From: Symbiodinium microadriaticum
Taxonomy: Eukaryota; Sar; Dinophyceae; Suessiales; Symbiodiniaceae
DNA: 64,000 bases
Assembly: GCA_001939145.1 (NCBI GenBank)
Contig: LSRX01000507.1
Span: 146,815 to 210,814 of the forward strand
Reading direction: 5' to 3'
Shown here: positions 12,796 to 23,100 of the stretch, piece by piece
Position numbering within the stretch: position 1 is the first letter of the stretch
Layout of the letters: each line of letters starts with the position of its first letter
Program-made: the position numbers and the translations under genes
The notes under the pieces: model-generated
Seen by the model: only the letters and a program-made list of their open reading frames with translations
Told to the model about the DNA's origin: nothing
Databases searched by the model: none

Positions 12796-12903
12796 CTTGA
12801 GTATGCTTCATGCTTTGCAGCATAAGATCAGGGACGATGTGCGATTCGTGAAATGCGTGCACGATGCCTGCGAACATCTCATCCATATCGCCGGGACGGA
12901 GAG
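12796..12903 (-). CDS. Possible upstream exon of the prolyl 4-hydroxylase gene
   Basis: After a GAGCCAG acceptor the minus strand reads LRPGDMDEMFAGIVHAFHES and on through IVPDLMLQSMKHTQ to a candidate GC donor. Its starting phase (two bases) completes the codon left open by the exon at 13316-13388, giving a smooth join through GQNF-P-LRPGDMDEMF. The 412-base intron between them begins GTGAGC and ends CAG. This phase agreement is the main evidence. The sequence matches no family I can name. Membership in the P4H gene is inferred from strand and position only. Confidence 0.4.
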
Positions 12904-13315
12904 CTGGCTCCTGGCTCATGTTCCTTGATGGCCACGACATCACAGATATGTACATAGGGATATGGTTCATGCGGTGTACGTAGTGGCTCAATATAGGGGC
13001 GGAAATAAATCCAGAAAGCTCAACGCTTCAGGCACCTGACCTATATTGCACGCTTGGATGTTCCTGCGCTTGGGCTCACGGCGTTGAGATGAAGCTCTGG
13101 GCTTAGATGAATCTCTGGGCTGGTCAAGTATATTCCAAGGTTTCCAACTTTGAATTCCGCATAGCCGCCTGGAGCTAGACTCTCTCCCAAAAAACCTGAA
13201 AGGTCTGTTTTGTAGAAGAAAGCCATGATCCACCATGCTTCGGTTTTTTCTGACATACTCACAGGCAACGGTCATGCATCTGACGCCTCGGCACTGCAAC
13301 CAAAAGGAAGCTCAC

Positions 13316-13388
13316 GGAAGTTCTGCCCTGGAGGTTCCCGTGCTAAGGCCATGCTGAGGCACAGTAGCTGGCGGGTGCAGCGAAGCTC
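13316..13388 (-). CDS. Possible exon upstream of the prolyl 4-hydroxylase gene
   Basis: The sequence TTTGCTTGCAG|G is a textbook acceptor, and the exon ends at TTCC|GTGAGC, a strong donor. The 24 codons between read ELRCTRQLLCLSMALAREPP and then GQNF, a helix-like segment. It joins in phase to the exon at 12796-12903. No family is recognised. Confidence 0.4.
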
Positions 13389-15310
13389 CTGCAAGCAAAC
13401 ATGCAAGAAACTATTTAATATACAGTCCCACAAATCCATGTGTTAAGCATTCTAGTCTGCAGTAAAGGCCCGTATTTGTCTCAAGTTCACGCATCTACAC
13501 GTTGGGTGCGCGCACTGGGGAAGCTCCCGAAGCCAGGAACCCCGTCCCTAAGTGCTCACAGTCCCTCTTAATTGCATGGGTCTTTGCAACTGTAGTACAC
13601 TGCAGCTTATCATCTGTGCGAGTATATGACAATCCTCTCCTGGGGTTCCAATCTGCATCCTGAACTTTGGAACCTGAACTGTGGCCTGCGTGTCATATCT
13701 GACCTCGTGGGGATCTAATGATTCTCCGAAGCTCTGGGCTTAGACGTACATGGAGCGGCGCTTTCGGGTTTCGGCTTGGCACTCAAAGTCAAAAACCCTA
13801 TGAGGGTTGGGCCTGTGTCTATGCCGAACCTTGCACCGGTGACCCAAACTCTATGTCCAACCTGAATCCTGCCCTAAACGGTAAACACAGAAACCTAAAA
13901 CCCTTGAAACCCGTGAGTTCAATCAAATCGAAAAGCGCTAATGTCGGAGGCGCTAGTTTAAACTGAAATCCTCCGTGTTTTATGGAGGGCAAATGCGACT
14001 TTTGCCGTCGAAGCTTCGGGGCGGGTTCAGTGTTCAGAGATTTTCAAAGCAGCGGTTGCACCTTTTGTAACCAGAATGCAGAGATGCCGGTCCGTATGGC
14101 GGAGATGGCAGGAATGGCAGCTCTCGGCACAAAACACTGACCTCGGGTGGGGCAGGGCTTGGGATTGCGGCATGTGAAAACTTTGAACTGCAAGTCCTCA
14201 ACGGCTTGGAAGCCGTATTCAGATCACTAGCTCACCTCCTGAGTTAGATTTTCCTGCTTGGGGCAGGACGTCTCTACGCAAACGAGTCCAGAGACCTGGA
14301 ACCCGCCCAGATGTGACGTACCCTGAAAGGACCAGGTGTGGTTCTACTATTCATATGACAAGCCTACTTACCAAGACCGGATCAAAGACCCCAGCACATG
14401 GCTTGCATGCAGATTGACATTGATCTCATACCTACATTCAGCCCTCATCAAGGTAGTTGTAACTGACATACTAAGTGCGCTTCTCCTTCAATTCAAGTGC
14501 AGGCTCTCGTACTCTGCATGCAGCCGCCAGCAGCCCAATGCACACAAGTTGTCAGTGGATTCTTGCTTGATCGTGCAGCCATAAACAATCCCGGAATGCA
14601 AGTACTCACCGGCTGGTCAACACATGTGGCCGAGAGTCATCCATCCAGGATTCGCGACACAACCGCCTGCTCTGGCCTGCGCTCTGTCTGTGAACACGGT
14701 ATACCAGCATTCTTCAAGTTTCCGGCTCCTGGATCCAGCCCCTCGTTTTAAGCTTTGTTCAATGATTCCGCATAGCGTAAGGAAACTCAGGAGGAAACAC
14801 AACAAATGCCATCATCATAACCACAAGGTCATGGCCAGCGTCACCAACTATTTAGCTCCAAACTCTTAACACACAACAATAAGGCCAAACCCGCCAAACC
14901 TGCTCCCCCCCAAACTAAAATGAAACCCGCCCTAAACCTAAAATCCTGATCCACCAGCCCCAAACCCTCAACCCAAAAATGCTTCAACATGATCCAATTT
15001 CTCCCAACAGAAACTTTTCAACGGTGGATATCCAAAACCTGAACCGAGATGCCCCAACGGGAAAATCACATCGCCTCGACGTGGCAATCGCCGTCCCAGC
15101 TAGAAGGCGGTGTATCCACCTGCCCAGAAAACCCAAAACCCCGCAATTGAGGAGCATTGCACAAGTCATAGTACCCTCCAAACGTTTAGGAAAATTTGGT
15201 AGTTAAAAGTAAGGAATATACAATATGCAAGCAGTTGAGAACAAATGAGAACAGATTTACGTGTGCGGTGTATGTATGTATTTACACATAAACAAATAAA
15301 CCTATCTGTA

Positions 15311-15378
15311 TATATATATATATATACACACGTATGTGTGTATATAAATATATAAGATAAATATAAGTATAAATATAA

Positions 15379-15415
<37 letters not shown>

Positions 15416-15416
15416 G
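15311..15416. repeat. TA/TATAAA microsatellite
   Basis: TA runs alternate with ACACGTATGTGTGTA and ATAAATATAAG units over about 100 bases. Confidence 0.85.
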
Positions 15417-15477
15417 TCAGGCACTCGGCGGCCGCCCCCCCCACTGGTCCAGGATCCCCCCCTGGGTGGGGTGTGGG

Positions 15478-15760
15478 GTCCCTCTTGCTGTGGGGTTTTG
15501 GGGTTTAGGGTTTAGCTTAAGCTTTTGAGTTTGGGGTTTAGGGTTTAAGGTGAAAAGTCTTAAAGTTGTAATATTGTAAGGCTTCGAGTCGCAAAAAGGA
15601 AGGGTTTGGGGTGTAGGTTGGTTAGGGTGACGGTTTATGTTGCTTCAAGCATAGAGCCTGCATTAAGGCGGGTTTCAGGGTTGGGTGTAAGGCTTAAAGC
15701 ATTAAGGAAGCCCTACGTTATAGGGTTTATGGCTTGCGTAGAGCTTGCGTAAGATCCCGG
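15478..15760. repeat. Degenerate telomere-like (TTTAGGG) stretch
   Basis: GGGTTTAGGGTTTAG and GGGGTTTAGGGTTTAAG words occur at about 15506-15552. They decay into GGGTTTCAGGG, GGGTTTATGG and AGGCTTAAAG variants over the next 200 bases. TTTAGGG is the plant-type telomere repeat also used by dinoflagellates. Confidence 0.65.
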
Positions 15761-15867
15761 CCCTCTCTGTGACCCCTGGCCGCCCCCCCAGCAGCACCCC
15801 TCTCAACCGCCCCGACCCCTCTCCGCACACGCGAGCCCACCAGCCAGACGCTTGACCATATATGTAT

Positions 15868-15877
15868 GCTTATACTG

Positions 15878-15912
<35 letters not shown>

Positions 15913-16013
15913 CACTTGCTTGCTTACTTACTGACTGACTGACTGACTTGTCTGCTTACATACTTATTTGCTTACTTACTTACTCACTTACTTACTTATT
16001 TTCTTACTTTCTG

Positions 16014-16056
<43 letters not shown>

Positions 16057-16087
16057 TACTTACTTACTTACATATTATTTGCTTACT
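15868..16087. repeat. (ACTT)n microsatellite
   Basis: Some fifty ACTT/CTTA units with occasional ACTG, ACAT and TTTG variants. They give a spurious LTYLLTYLL open frame. Confidence 0.95.
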
Positions 16088-16090
16088 TAC

Positions 16091-16114
16091 ACACACACAC
16101 ATATATGTATAGAG

Positions 16115-16175
<61 letters not shown>

Positions 16176-16190
16176 TATATATATATATAT
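16091..16190. repeat. (ACATAT)n and (TA)n microsatellite
   Basis: A CA run is followed by about ten perfect six-base ACATAT units and then a TA run of about 20 bases. Confidence 0.95.
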
Positions 16191-16430
16191 GCGCAATCAC
16201 ATTCGCGCATTTACTCGTTGATGTAATTACCTGTCTGCTTAATTTGCGCTCATTTATTGAAGTGCTTGGGGCCGTATGGGCGATCTAGGCTTGATGGACT
16301 TTCCTTGGGGTCTTGAAGGCTTCTTAGGGTTTTAAGGGCGGCATTTTGTTGGGGTTTGGAGTGGAGATTTTTCGTTTCAGGGCGTGTTACAAGGCTCTGC
16401 TGCTTTGGAGGTGGCTTGTCTAAGAAATAC

Positions 16431-16536
16431 CAGAACAACTGCAGCGTCCAGGCAGCTTGATGTGCAAGGACAAGCTTTGAAGGCGAGGCACGCAACCTGC
16501 CACCGCCTCCAGGTAGTCCTTGTCAAAGCCAATGAC
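16431..16536 (-). CDS. Exon of a leucine-rich-repeat-like protein
   Basis: Between GTTGAG|G and TTCTG|GTATT the minus strand reads VIGFDKDYLEAVAGCVPRLQ and then SLSLHIKLPGRCSC. The P-x-L-x-x-L-x-L spacing resembles one LRR strand following a short helix. The exon at 16935-17022 on the same strand has a similar flavour, though the phases of the two do not join directly. Coding character is good; the LRR assignment rests on a single partial repeat. Confidence 0.4.
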
Positions 16537-16934
16537 CTCAACCGGATTCTAGTTCCTGGCTGTATCTCCCCGTCACGGTATCTTGAACAACACTCCTGAT
16601 CAGCGCATGGAGGATGCACACCGTAGATGCTAACAGCTACCGTGGGAGCCTGATTATGAAGGAATTTGGGGAGCATGTCATACGATAGTTAGAAGCAAGA
16701 TGTTGTCTGCCGAACAACCACAGAAGAACATGCACGTATCGTGCGCAGTTGCACAAAGCCTGTGAACCAGCCAACATCGAGGCTTCAAGCCTTTAACCTT
16801 CCCACCTGAAGCTGTCCTTCATGAAATGAACAATTTTCTGGAGCTAGGGCTGCGAAGATGAACTGAACCGCGAGCATCATGTCTTGTCCCTGGATATGAA
16901 GCAATCCAGATCTTTAAACTCCCAAACTGCCAAC

Positions 16935-17022
16935 CGGTACCCAACGCCAGCCTCTCAGTGTTCGAGTTGAGGTTGGTAAGTAGGAGGACTTCTGCGACAA
17001 ATGGGGAGAGCAGCTCGTGATG
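16935..17022 (-). CDS. Exon, LRR-like protein (same candidate gene as 16431-16536)
   Basis: A GGGTGACAG acceptor opens 29 codons, reading HHELLSPFVAEVLLLTNLNS and then NTERLALGT, up to ACCG|GTTGG. The L-L-L-T-N-L-x-x-x-x-x-x-L-x-L pattern fits the end of one leucine-rich unit and the start of the next. No other domain is visible. At least one intermediate exon would be needed to reach 16536. Confidence 0.4.
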
Positions 17023-17039
17023 CTGTCACCCCCAGCTAG

Positions 17040-18074
17040 CACACTCATTGCATTGCTTGCAAGAGAGCTGCATTTATGCTTGAACTCTAGATCTAAACCC
17101 TTAAACCCTGAACCCTTACACGACTCTAAACCGCTTCGCCCTCCTGCCAACAAGTAGCATCCCGGTCTGGGAACATCCGGACCACTGCGACTAGCTCATC
17201 ATTGCCTGGCTGGTGGGGCTTCGGCACGTTCTTGGGCTTATTTGTACGGATCGTTCAAGGAACACAGGGGGCTTCTTGTCGGGGGGCCCCTGTGCTGATG
17301 CTATGTAGTAAGCTATGCGGCAGGTTTCCCTTTTGGTTCGGATCTAAGTGCAAGCAACTGAAACGTATTCTGCTTTGGCCCTTCCTTCGGAACATCATCT
17401 AAAATCTAACAGTCTAGGACTTCGGGCTCAGGTGTTTAGGGCTCAGCGTGCTCAGCCAATGGGATGGCACGACACCTTCCAGGGGCTCCATTCTCTGAGC
17501 GTTGTTTTGTGTTCAGGGACCAAAATGCTCTCCTCTTCACGTGTTTCGAGTTTGGACTTTGGGGTGGCCTGTCAGGTTTAGGGATAATAGGGATTAAGTT
17601 GCGCGGGTTTGGGAACGCAGCTGTCAGATGTGTATATCTTTTTGATTACCGAGACCCAGAAGATGATCAAGGCATATGGTCCAATGGCCTCAGAAACTAA
17701 ACTCTAAACTCCCGAAACAAAAGCCTAAACCCTAAACTACACAACAGCCCTACACCTCCAGATCCTAAACTTCTGCACCCGCAGATCCCTCCACGGATCC
17801 CCCAAACGGAAGCATGGAGAAAGGTCTGTCTTAGCCAAACGAAAACAACGAGGGCCCTAGGATGTTCCAGGGCTTCGGGCCGAAACCCAGACAAATGCAT
17901 GTTCGATTCGAGAATCGTTCAGGAAGCTCAGAGCGATCTTTTCCTTCACCCTGAGAGTGCCGCTTTGGTGCAATCAAGCACCGATCTGCTGGAGCCGAAA
18001 CTTGGGCGCAGAGACACTTCCAGGCCGCCTCGTCTCTGCCCGCTGCCCACACCAAGTCGAGGCCCAGTCGCCCC
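17040..18074. other. Spacer and probable 3' flank of the retroelement
   Basis: No gene is supportable. The part at about 17700-17750 is CCCTAAAC-like. The part nearest 18074 is GC-rich like the retroelement and may be its 3' untranslated end. A short perfect hairpin (arms CGATTC/GAATCG) lies at 17904-17917. Confidence 0.45.
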
Positions 18075-20219
18075 TCACATGAACTGCCATTGAATCCGCA
18101 GAATGTCAGAAGGAGCGCCCTCAAGAGCATACTGCAAGTCGGTGGCCACCCTGCGAAAAACTGGCCACAAGGGAGCAAAGGGAGAGGAAAGCTCTCTCCA
18201 GTTGTTCTGCCGGCCAATTGAACAGTCGCCTCGCGAAAAGGGATCAGAAATGTTCAAATCGCTCGGCACCCATTCAAAGTGAGGCTGCCACCGCAAGCGC
18301 TGAGCCAGTGCCCAGAAACAAGCCAGTAAGTTGTTGACAGTACTATCGCGGCCATAGCCACGAATCAAAGCAGCTTTCCCAGCCATGTTGTCACAGAAAC
18401 CAAGCCAATTTTCTGAAAGCATGTCACGACAAGTGATGGCTGCTATCACTTGTCCGAAGATTTCCAAGCAATATATATATGCCCGCCTCGATGTAAAGAG
18501 GGCCAACAGATCTGCAGGGATTGAACCATGCGCAAAGCGAACCTCTGAGCCTGAGCGCACTACGAAGCCAAAACCATTCGTGTAGCGACTCGAACTGTTG
18601 GCCTGCCACCGCACCGGAGGGGAGTCTGAAAGACCGAAGCTCTGGTCGCCTAGTTCAAAGAAAGCGTCCGCGTACAGCACTGAAGGCCTGGAGCAGGTCG
18701 GTTGAAACGGCACCCAACGGGGCACTGAATGTCGCAGCAACGTCTGCAACGACATCAATGCGCATCTCAGCGGCTGGTTCAAGGTCGAAGCTTCCTGGCT
18801 GTTGCAGATGTGAGCCCGTGCGTAAAGAGGCTTCATCGCCGCAGCAGCTGCCTGACCAAAAAGAGTCGTCGACAGAAAGTTAAGCTTGCCAGTGAGCCGC
18901 TGAGCCACGGTTGGTTCCAGGCAGTCGTCCGCCAACGACTGCTTGATGATCTGTAAGACTTTCTCGATTCTGTCCGGCGCTGGAGAAAGACGAATTCCAT
19001 CCAAACAGATCTCCAAAATGACGCCCAAAAGTTTATGTTCCAGGGCCGGAGCTTGGGCTTTGGAGGGCTTAAGACGCATACCTAAGACCTCACAAAATTC
19101 GGAAAAGAAGCGAAAACTGCTGTTGGCACTATGCTGAGCATCGGGGCAACCAATGTCATCCACGAAATGAATGACCAAGATCATCATGAGGCTGCGTGCC
19201 AAAAACACCAATGCATCCACGCACTTGTTGAAGCACCATACCGAGGATGCCGCTCCAAACGGGAGCACACCGTGTCGCCAAAGGGTCGGGCCACTTGGTG
19301 TTAACAGCAGAGCGAAAGCGTGATTAGGAACCTGAACAGGAAACTGGCGATAAGCCGCCCATAAATCCTGGCACCAGACTGAGGACTGACAGCCGGCAGC
19401 ATTCAATCTCAGAAGAATGTGCACATATCTGCTAATGTCGTCGTGAGCAGGAATGTCTGAGACATGAATTGTTGAGTTGTGGCCGCTGCGCCTGTAGTCT
19501 TCGCAGCGACGCACCTTCCGAGCCCCGTCACTGCCCTGTTGCACCACCGAAAAGGCAGTGGCCACTCGAATGTCTGATTCAGCAGGCAGGCATTTCGAGT
19601 AAGCACTATGTGAAGCGACCGGCACACACCGCCTGGGCCATTCACTCGGTGCCTCGTATGGGCCAGACATCCTGCCCAAAGAAACCTCCTGAAGAACCTC
19701 CTGCAGCAAAGTCTCCCATTCAGAGTCTACGCGACCCTGCCGCAACTTCTGATTGACATAATCGATGTTCAGGTTTGTAAAAGCAGCGTCAGAAATTGGA
19801 TGATCATATTTGTCATCTAAGCGAGGTCGCCATCCTGGGGATGGCTCTATTCTGCCCAGAACCGGAAAGCCTCGAGAGAGCGCCTCTTCCAGCTCATCGG
19901 TCGCCGGGTAGGAGCAACCTCGGAGCAGTTCAATGAACAATGGCACTTGCACAACGTCACCATCAGGGAGGAGGTATGCTTGCTGTACGTGTGTTGGTAA
20001 ACTCTGAAACCACTGTTCTGTAGATTGACGTAGCTCGGCTTTGCGCAAACGTATGTCACTCAGCACACGTTCTCGAAAGGAATGCAGAGCTGCCGGATCG
20101 TACTTAAGAAGCCTCTGCAACGTAAGCTCGAGTGCAGGGTCTAAGCAAGGCCTCTGGTGCAGCCTCAGCTGAAGACAACCAATGAGCCCACATATCATCA
20201 GCTGGCTGCATATCAACAT
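18075..20219 (-). CDS. Reverse transcriptase-RNase H of the retroelement
   Basis: This enzyme copies element RNA into DNA and removes the RNA strand. In the 714-residue frame, RT motif A is QDLWAAYRQF (Asp285), motif B is LPFGAASS (319-326), motif C is HFVDDIG (Asp354 and Asp355), motif D is LGMRLKPSKA (379-388) and motif E is LLGVILE. RNase H follows with its acidic residues at YADA (Asp518), LEIFGQ (Glu586), FCDN (Asp610) and SDPFSRGD (Asp659). The ATG at 20219 lies inside the methyltransferase frame, and the two overlap by 116 bases. Relative to the methyltransferase, RT is in the +1 frame, so either frameshifting or reinitiation would be required. The frame itself opens after a TAG near 20266. 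Length and motif spacing look complete. Confidence 0.92.
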   Translation of the reverse strand: MLICSQLMICGLIGCLQLRLHQRPCLDPALELTLQRLLKYDPAALHSFRERVLSDIRLRKAELRQSTEQWFQSLPTHVQQAYLLPDGDVVQVPLFIELLRGCSYPATDELEEALSRGFPVLGRIEPSPGWRPRLDDKYDHPISDAAFTNLNIDYVNQKLRQGRVDSEWETLLQEVLQEVSLGRMSGPYEAPSEWPRRCVPVASHSAYSKCLPAESDIRVATAFSVVQQGSDGARKVRRCEDYRRSGHNSTIHVSDIPAHDDISRYVHILLRLNAAGCQSSVWCQDLWAAYRQFPVQVPNHAFALLLTPSGPTLWRHGVLPFGAASSVWCFNKCVDALVFLARSLMMILVIHFVDDIGCPDAQHSANSSFRFFSEFCEVLGMRLKPSKAQAPALEHKLLGVILEICLDGIRLSPAPDRIEKVLQIIKQSLADDCLEPTVAQRLTGKLNFLSTTLFGQAAAAAMKPLYARAHICNSQEASTLNQPLRCALMSLQTLLRHSVPRWVPFQPTCSRPSVLYADAFFELGDQSFGLSDSPPVRWQANSSSRYTNGFGFVVRSGSEVRFAHGSIPADLLALFTSRRAYIYCLEIFGQVIAAITCRDMLSENWLGFCDNMAGKAALIRGYGRDSTVNNLLACFWALAQRLRWQPHFEWVPSDLNISDPFSRGDCSIGRQNNWRELSSPFAPLWPVFRRVATDLQYALEGAPSDILRIQWQFM

Positions 20220-21711
20220 GATCGCACAACGGGTGTCGGCTGGCCAACTGCTTCGCTGACTCCAGATCTATGACTCCCGACACATCAGAAGCGCCTATAG
20301 CGTGAGGCCCCGGAAGAGACCTCACCCCGTAAAGCAAAGAGAATCTCAGCATCTCTGTGGCTACTCCCACGTGCCACGAGTTGCCCAAAAGCCTATGGCG
20401 ATCCTTCAATGTCACGTTGGGGCATGACGAAAAGTCGCGATCAAAGTGATGAAGAGCTTCTTTCGTCTCGATCGGCAACAAGTGAAGCTTGCTATCAGAA
20501 GCACGAAGCATTGCTGTTTCTGCAAAGAACCATGGTGCATACTGCCTGCGCCCTTCAAGCCATCGGGTCCTCGTGATGGAATCGATCTTGCCTTTCATGT
20601 TTCGCGGTGCCTCACGTCCGCCTTCTTCGATAGCAGGTGTCGTGAGGCAAGGCAACAAAAGTTCGCGCCGCAAAACCTTATCATGAAAAACAAGACCCTC
20701 GGGTTGCAGGTCCTGGAGGGAGTCCTTGGGAACGTCCAAAACCAGCTGCTGCACCTTGCCCTGCTTGGTCCATTTCATCTCAGAGGCCTTGCCAGGATAA
20801 AGGCGAACCGCCGACCAGTCGGTCCACGACCACCACAATCGTGGCCGATGGATCGCACCATAGTCCGAGGCATCTGCAAGCACAGCTTCAGCATCCAGTT
20901 GTTTGGAAAACCACTGCGTGTCCGCGGGATTGTGCATCAGCACATTCTCCGCAAGCAGGCATGCCCGCCTGCCCGGGAGGAGATTCAGCAATGCTTGAAG
21001 AAAAGCTGTGAACCGCACGAAGAGGTTGCCAGAGGGGCCCGAACGGCCCGGTGCATTGTCGGATCTAATCCGACTGAAGTCTGGGCACGGCGCTGCCGCC
21101 GTGATGACGATCATGTCGGCAGCTCCGCCTGGTATGCGCTCGATGGCTTCTGCAGCTGCTGCTGGGGTATCATCCAACAGACTGCCACGCTGAGACTTCG
21201 TCGTGCGTCGTGAGGCCCTTCTTGCAACCGCAATAGCCGCCTCATCAACCTCCCAAGACATAACATGCCGGATGGACACCCCCAAACGCTGAAGGGCCAA
21301 GCTCGCCGATCCAATCCCCGAGAAAAAGTCCAGGTGGATGACTGAAGAGGGCAGAGCCGGTGCTGAGGTATCAGACCCAACCGGCTGGGGGCCCTGAGCC
21401 GCTGCACCATGCAAGTCCTTGTCCCCTGCCTGAGTCGGTGGCCGCGGCGGTCGCGGTGTGCTCATCTTCGGCGTCGGAGAACCTGATGAAGAAAGTGTCG
21501 CAAGACTCATGGGCTCCTGAGGCGGTGGTGGAGGCGGGGGCGGTCGATGAGCATTGGATGGCCTGCTTGCCACATCCAATCCATTGGGCGACTCATCATG
21601 CCACCCGCCAGGTTGTGACCAAGTGGCCGTACGCCCAGCTGCATGCCAAGTCTGTGGCCCAAGTGATGCGGGACACTCCGTTGTGCCACGGGTCTCGGAG
21701 CTCCCGAATCC
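20104..21711 (-). CDS. Cytosine-5 DNA methyltransferase (Dnmt3-like) within the retroelement
   Basis: This enzyme transfers a methyl group from S-adenosylmethionine to cytosine C5 in DNA. Numbered from the TTG at 21579, the motifs are: I (SAM binding) HLDFFSGIGSASLAL at 82-96; IV APCPDFSR with catalytic Cys165; VI ENV at 211-213; VIII IHRPRLWW near 243-250; and IX/X HRLLGNSWHVGVATEML at 395-411. PCxDFS and LGNSWxVxV are closer to Dnmt3/Dnmt2-style enzymes than to bacterial PCQxFS ones. A proline-rich linker (residues 13-50) joins it to the Gag region. There is no stop between it and the Gag TAG at 21712-21714, and the frame is shared. The first ATG is at 21510, so expression could be by readthrough from Gag or from that ATG. 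Confidence 0.9.
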   Translation of the reverse strand, partial: GFGSSETRGTTECPASLGPQTWHAAGRTATWSQPGGWHDESPNGLDVASRPSNAHRPPPPPPPPQEPMSLATLSSSGSPTPKMSTPRPPRPPTQAGDKDLHGAAAQGPQPVGSDTSAPALPSSVIHLDFFSGIGSASLALQRLGVSIRHVMSWEVDEAAIAVARRASRRTTKSQRGSLLDDTPAAAAEAIERIPGGAADMIVITAAAPCPDFSRIRSDNAPGRSGPSGNLFVRFTAFLQALLNLLPGRRACLLAENVLMHNPADTQWFSKQLDAEAVLADASDYGAIHRPRLWWSWTDWSAVRLYPGKASEMKWTKQGKVQQLVLDVPKDSLQDLQPEGLVFHDKVLRRELLLPCLTTPAIEEGGREAPRNMKGKIDSITRTRWLEGRRQYAPWFFAETAMLRASDSKLHLLPIETKEALHHFDRDFSSCPNVTLKDRHRLLGNSWHVGVATEMLRFSLLYGVRSLPGPHAIGASDVSGVIDLESAKQLASRHPLCDHVDMQPADDMWAHWLSSAEAAPEALLRPCTRAYVAEAS

Positions 21712-21714
21712 CTA
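21712..21714 (-). promoter_or_regulatory. In-frame TAG between Gag and the methyltransferase (candidate readthrough stop)
   Basis: Codons on both sides of this TAG are in one frame: CGG CCC GCA TCC TAG GGA TTC. A lone stop between gag and the following enzymatic frame, with a G just after it, is the layout used by retroelements that rely on stop-codon readthrough. It could equally be a mutation or a true terminator. Confidence 0.45.
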
Positions 21715-22845
21715 GGATGCGGGCCGCCACTTCTTGGGCCACTTAGCCCAATCCTGCTGCTTCTGTCCTGACCAGGACTGTTGGCTTGCCTCCCATGCTT
21801 GGCGCTTGCGCTTATCCTCATCCTTCTTCGGACTTTCATCATACTGCTTCCGCTTCTTATTGGGGTCACCCTTGCCCCCAGAAGCTTTGCCCGATGCTGG
21901 GGGTGGCCGACTCATCACCTCCTGAAACAAATGCAAATCCTCGCGAACGGCTGCCACTGCCTCTGAAAACGTGCGGCCTGATCTAAGTTCTCTGCAAAGC
22001 TTCCAGGAGGCGGACTCATAGTATGAACGAAAGCTGTCCAACTGCTGAGGGCGCTGGCGGGCTTTGTGGATGAAGTCGTCGAACAGGGCACTCACATCAA
22101 ACTCATGTCCAAACTCCAACAAGATGTAAGCCCAGCGCAAAGCCTCCAGAGCGTCGATGACGGCAAGCATGGAGCGCGGCTCCCAAGCATCCTCGGCATC
22201 TTCAGCCACCAGCCTGTCGCGGTCCACGTCCACGATCAACTCTTTGCTTAGCTTCCGCTTCGACAAAGCATTCACCGCCCCTGTGGCGTCAAAGGAGCGA
22301 CGACTCATGATCTCCCCCAAAGGAAGAGGAGAAAAATCCCTCGTAACCTTCAGCTGATGCCACAACTTGGCCAGGGAGGACTCAGCTCCTAACAGACGCT
22401 GCTGAGGGAAGGAGCGATTCCTGCCATGAATCTGAACTGCTTCATATTTCTGAATCTGTGCCGTCCAAACACCCGGAGGCAGAGTCCGAGGCACCTTATC
22501 GGAATCCTTGGAGCTTGCACTAACTCCAGAGGGCCCTGAAGAGCCCGGGCTATCGGCTGCACCTGGGCTCGGGCTGGGCTGAGTGGCAGCATGGGAGTCC
22601 AAAGCCAGCTTCCGCATGAAAAGGAGGACCGCCGCCGCGATTGGGCGGTCTGTGTCCGACAGCTCGATCCTGTCAGCTCCCTCCCCGAATCCTGAAAGGA
22701 GTGGTGCAATCACTATGTCGCGATATGTAGCTTCGTCCGGAGCGAGCATGGCCAATGTTCCAGCAGAGGTGACACCACGCAGTTTCAAGTACTTGCGAAC
22801 ATCAGTGCCCGCCCCTGCCGCATCCGCCACAGCTTCTAAATCCAT
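21712..22845 (-). CDS. Gag-like nucleocapsid protein of the retroelement
   Basis: I chose the ATG at 22845 (MDLEAVADAAGAG) because the frame upstream to 23100 is Cys-rich and lacks similar character. The 377-residue product has an N-terminal helical part, a Pro/Ser-rich linker (PSPSPGAADSPGSSG), a helical middle (AVIDALEALRWAYILLEFGH) and a Lys/Arg/Gln-rich tail (GDPNKKRKQYDESPKKDEDK) suited to nucleic-acid binding. No CCHC zinc knuckle is present, as in some other retroelement Gags. Placement immediately before the enzymatic frames also fits Gag. The single TAG at 21712-21714 is followed by 44 further open codons leading straight into the methyltransferase in the same frame. The Gag call is from position and composition, not from a recognised family. 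Confidence 0.65.
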   Translation of the reverse strand: MDLEAVADAAGAGTDVRKYLKLRGVTSAGTLAMLAPDEATYRDIVIAPLLSGFGEGADRIELSDTDRPIAAAVLLFMRKLALDSHAATQPSPSPGAADSPGSSGPSGVSASSKDSDKVPRTLPPGVWTAQIQKYEAVQIHGRNRSFPQQRLLGAESSLAKLWHQLKVTRDFSPLPLGEIMSRRSFDATGAVNALSKRKLSKELIVDVDRDRLVAEDAEDAWEPRSMLAVIDALEALRWAYILLEFGHEFDVSALFDDFIHKARQRPQQLDSFRSYYESASWKLCRELRSGRTFSEAVAAVREDLHLFQEVMSRPPPASGKASGGKGDPNKKRKQYDESPKKDEDKRKRQAWEASQQSWSGQKQQDWAKWPKKWRPAS

Positions 22846-23100
22846 CCCGGATTCCCAACCCCAAGCTGGGCTCCAGCTCCGACCCAAAAACTGCAAGGAC
22901 ACTAAAGACCTAATGCTTGTAAGAACATGAGCAATGCAATCACTGAACCTGTCACTGATGTTCTGATGGGCTGCACACACACAGCTGAAACTGCACCCGC
23001 ACTCGAATCTCATTTTTGCTGAGGGTGCAACCTGTGCTCCAGGCGATCTCATCTCGCCGACACGCTCGGCATTCACCGGGGACCACCTGCCCCGGCTCAC

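Noticed and set aside
15968-16288. Plus-strand LTYLLTYLL frame
   Set aside because: Direct translation of the ACTT and ACATAT microsatellites.
20446-21213. Plus-strand open frame of 255 codons
   Set aside because: It lies exactly antisense to the methyltransferase, which has all family motifs. The plus product has no domain and is a shadow of GC-rich coding DNA.
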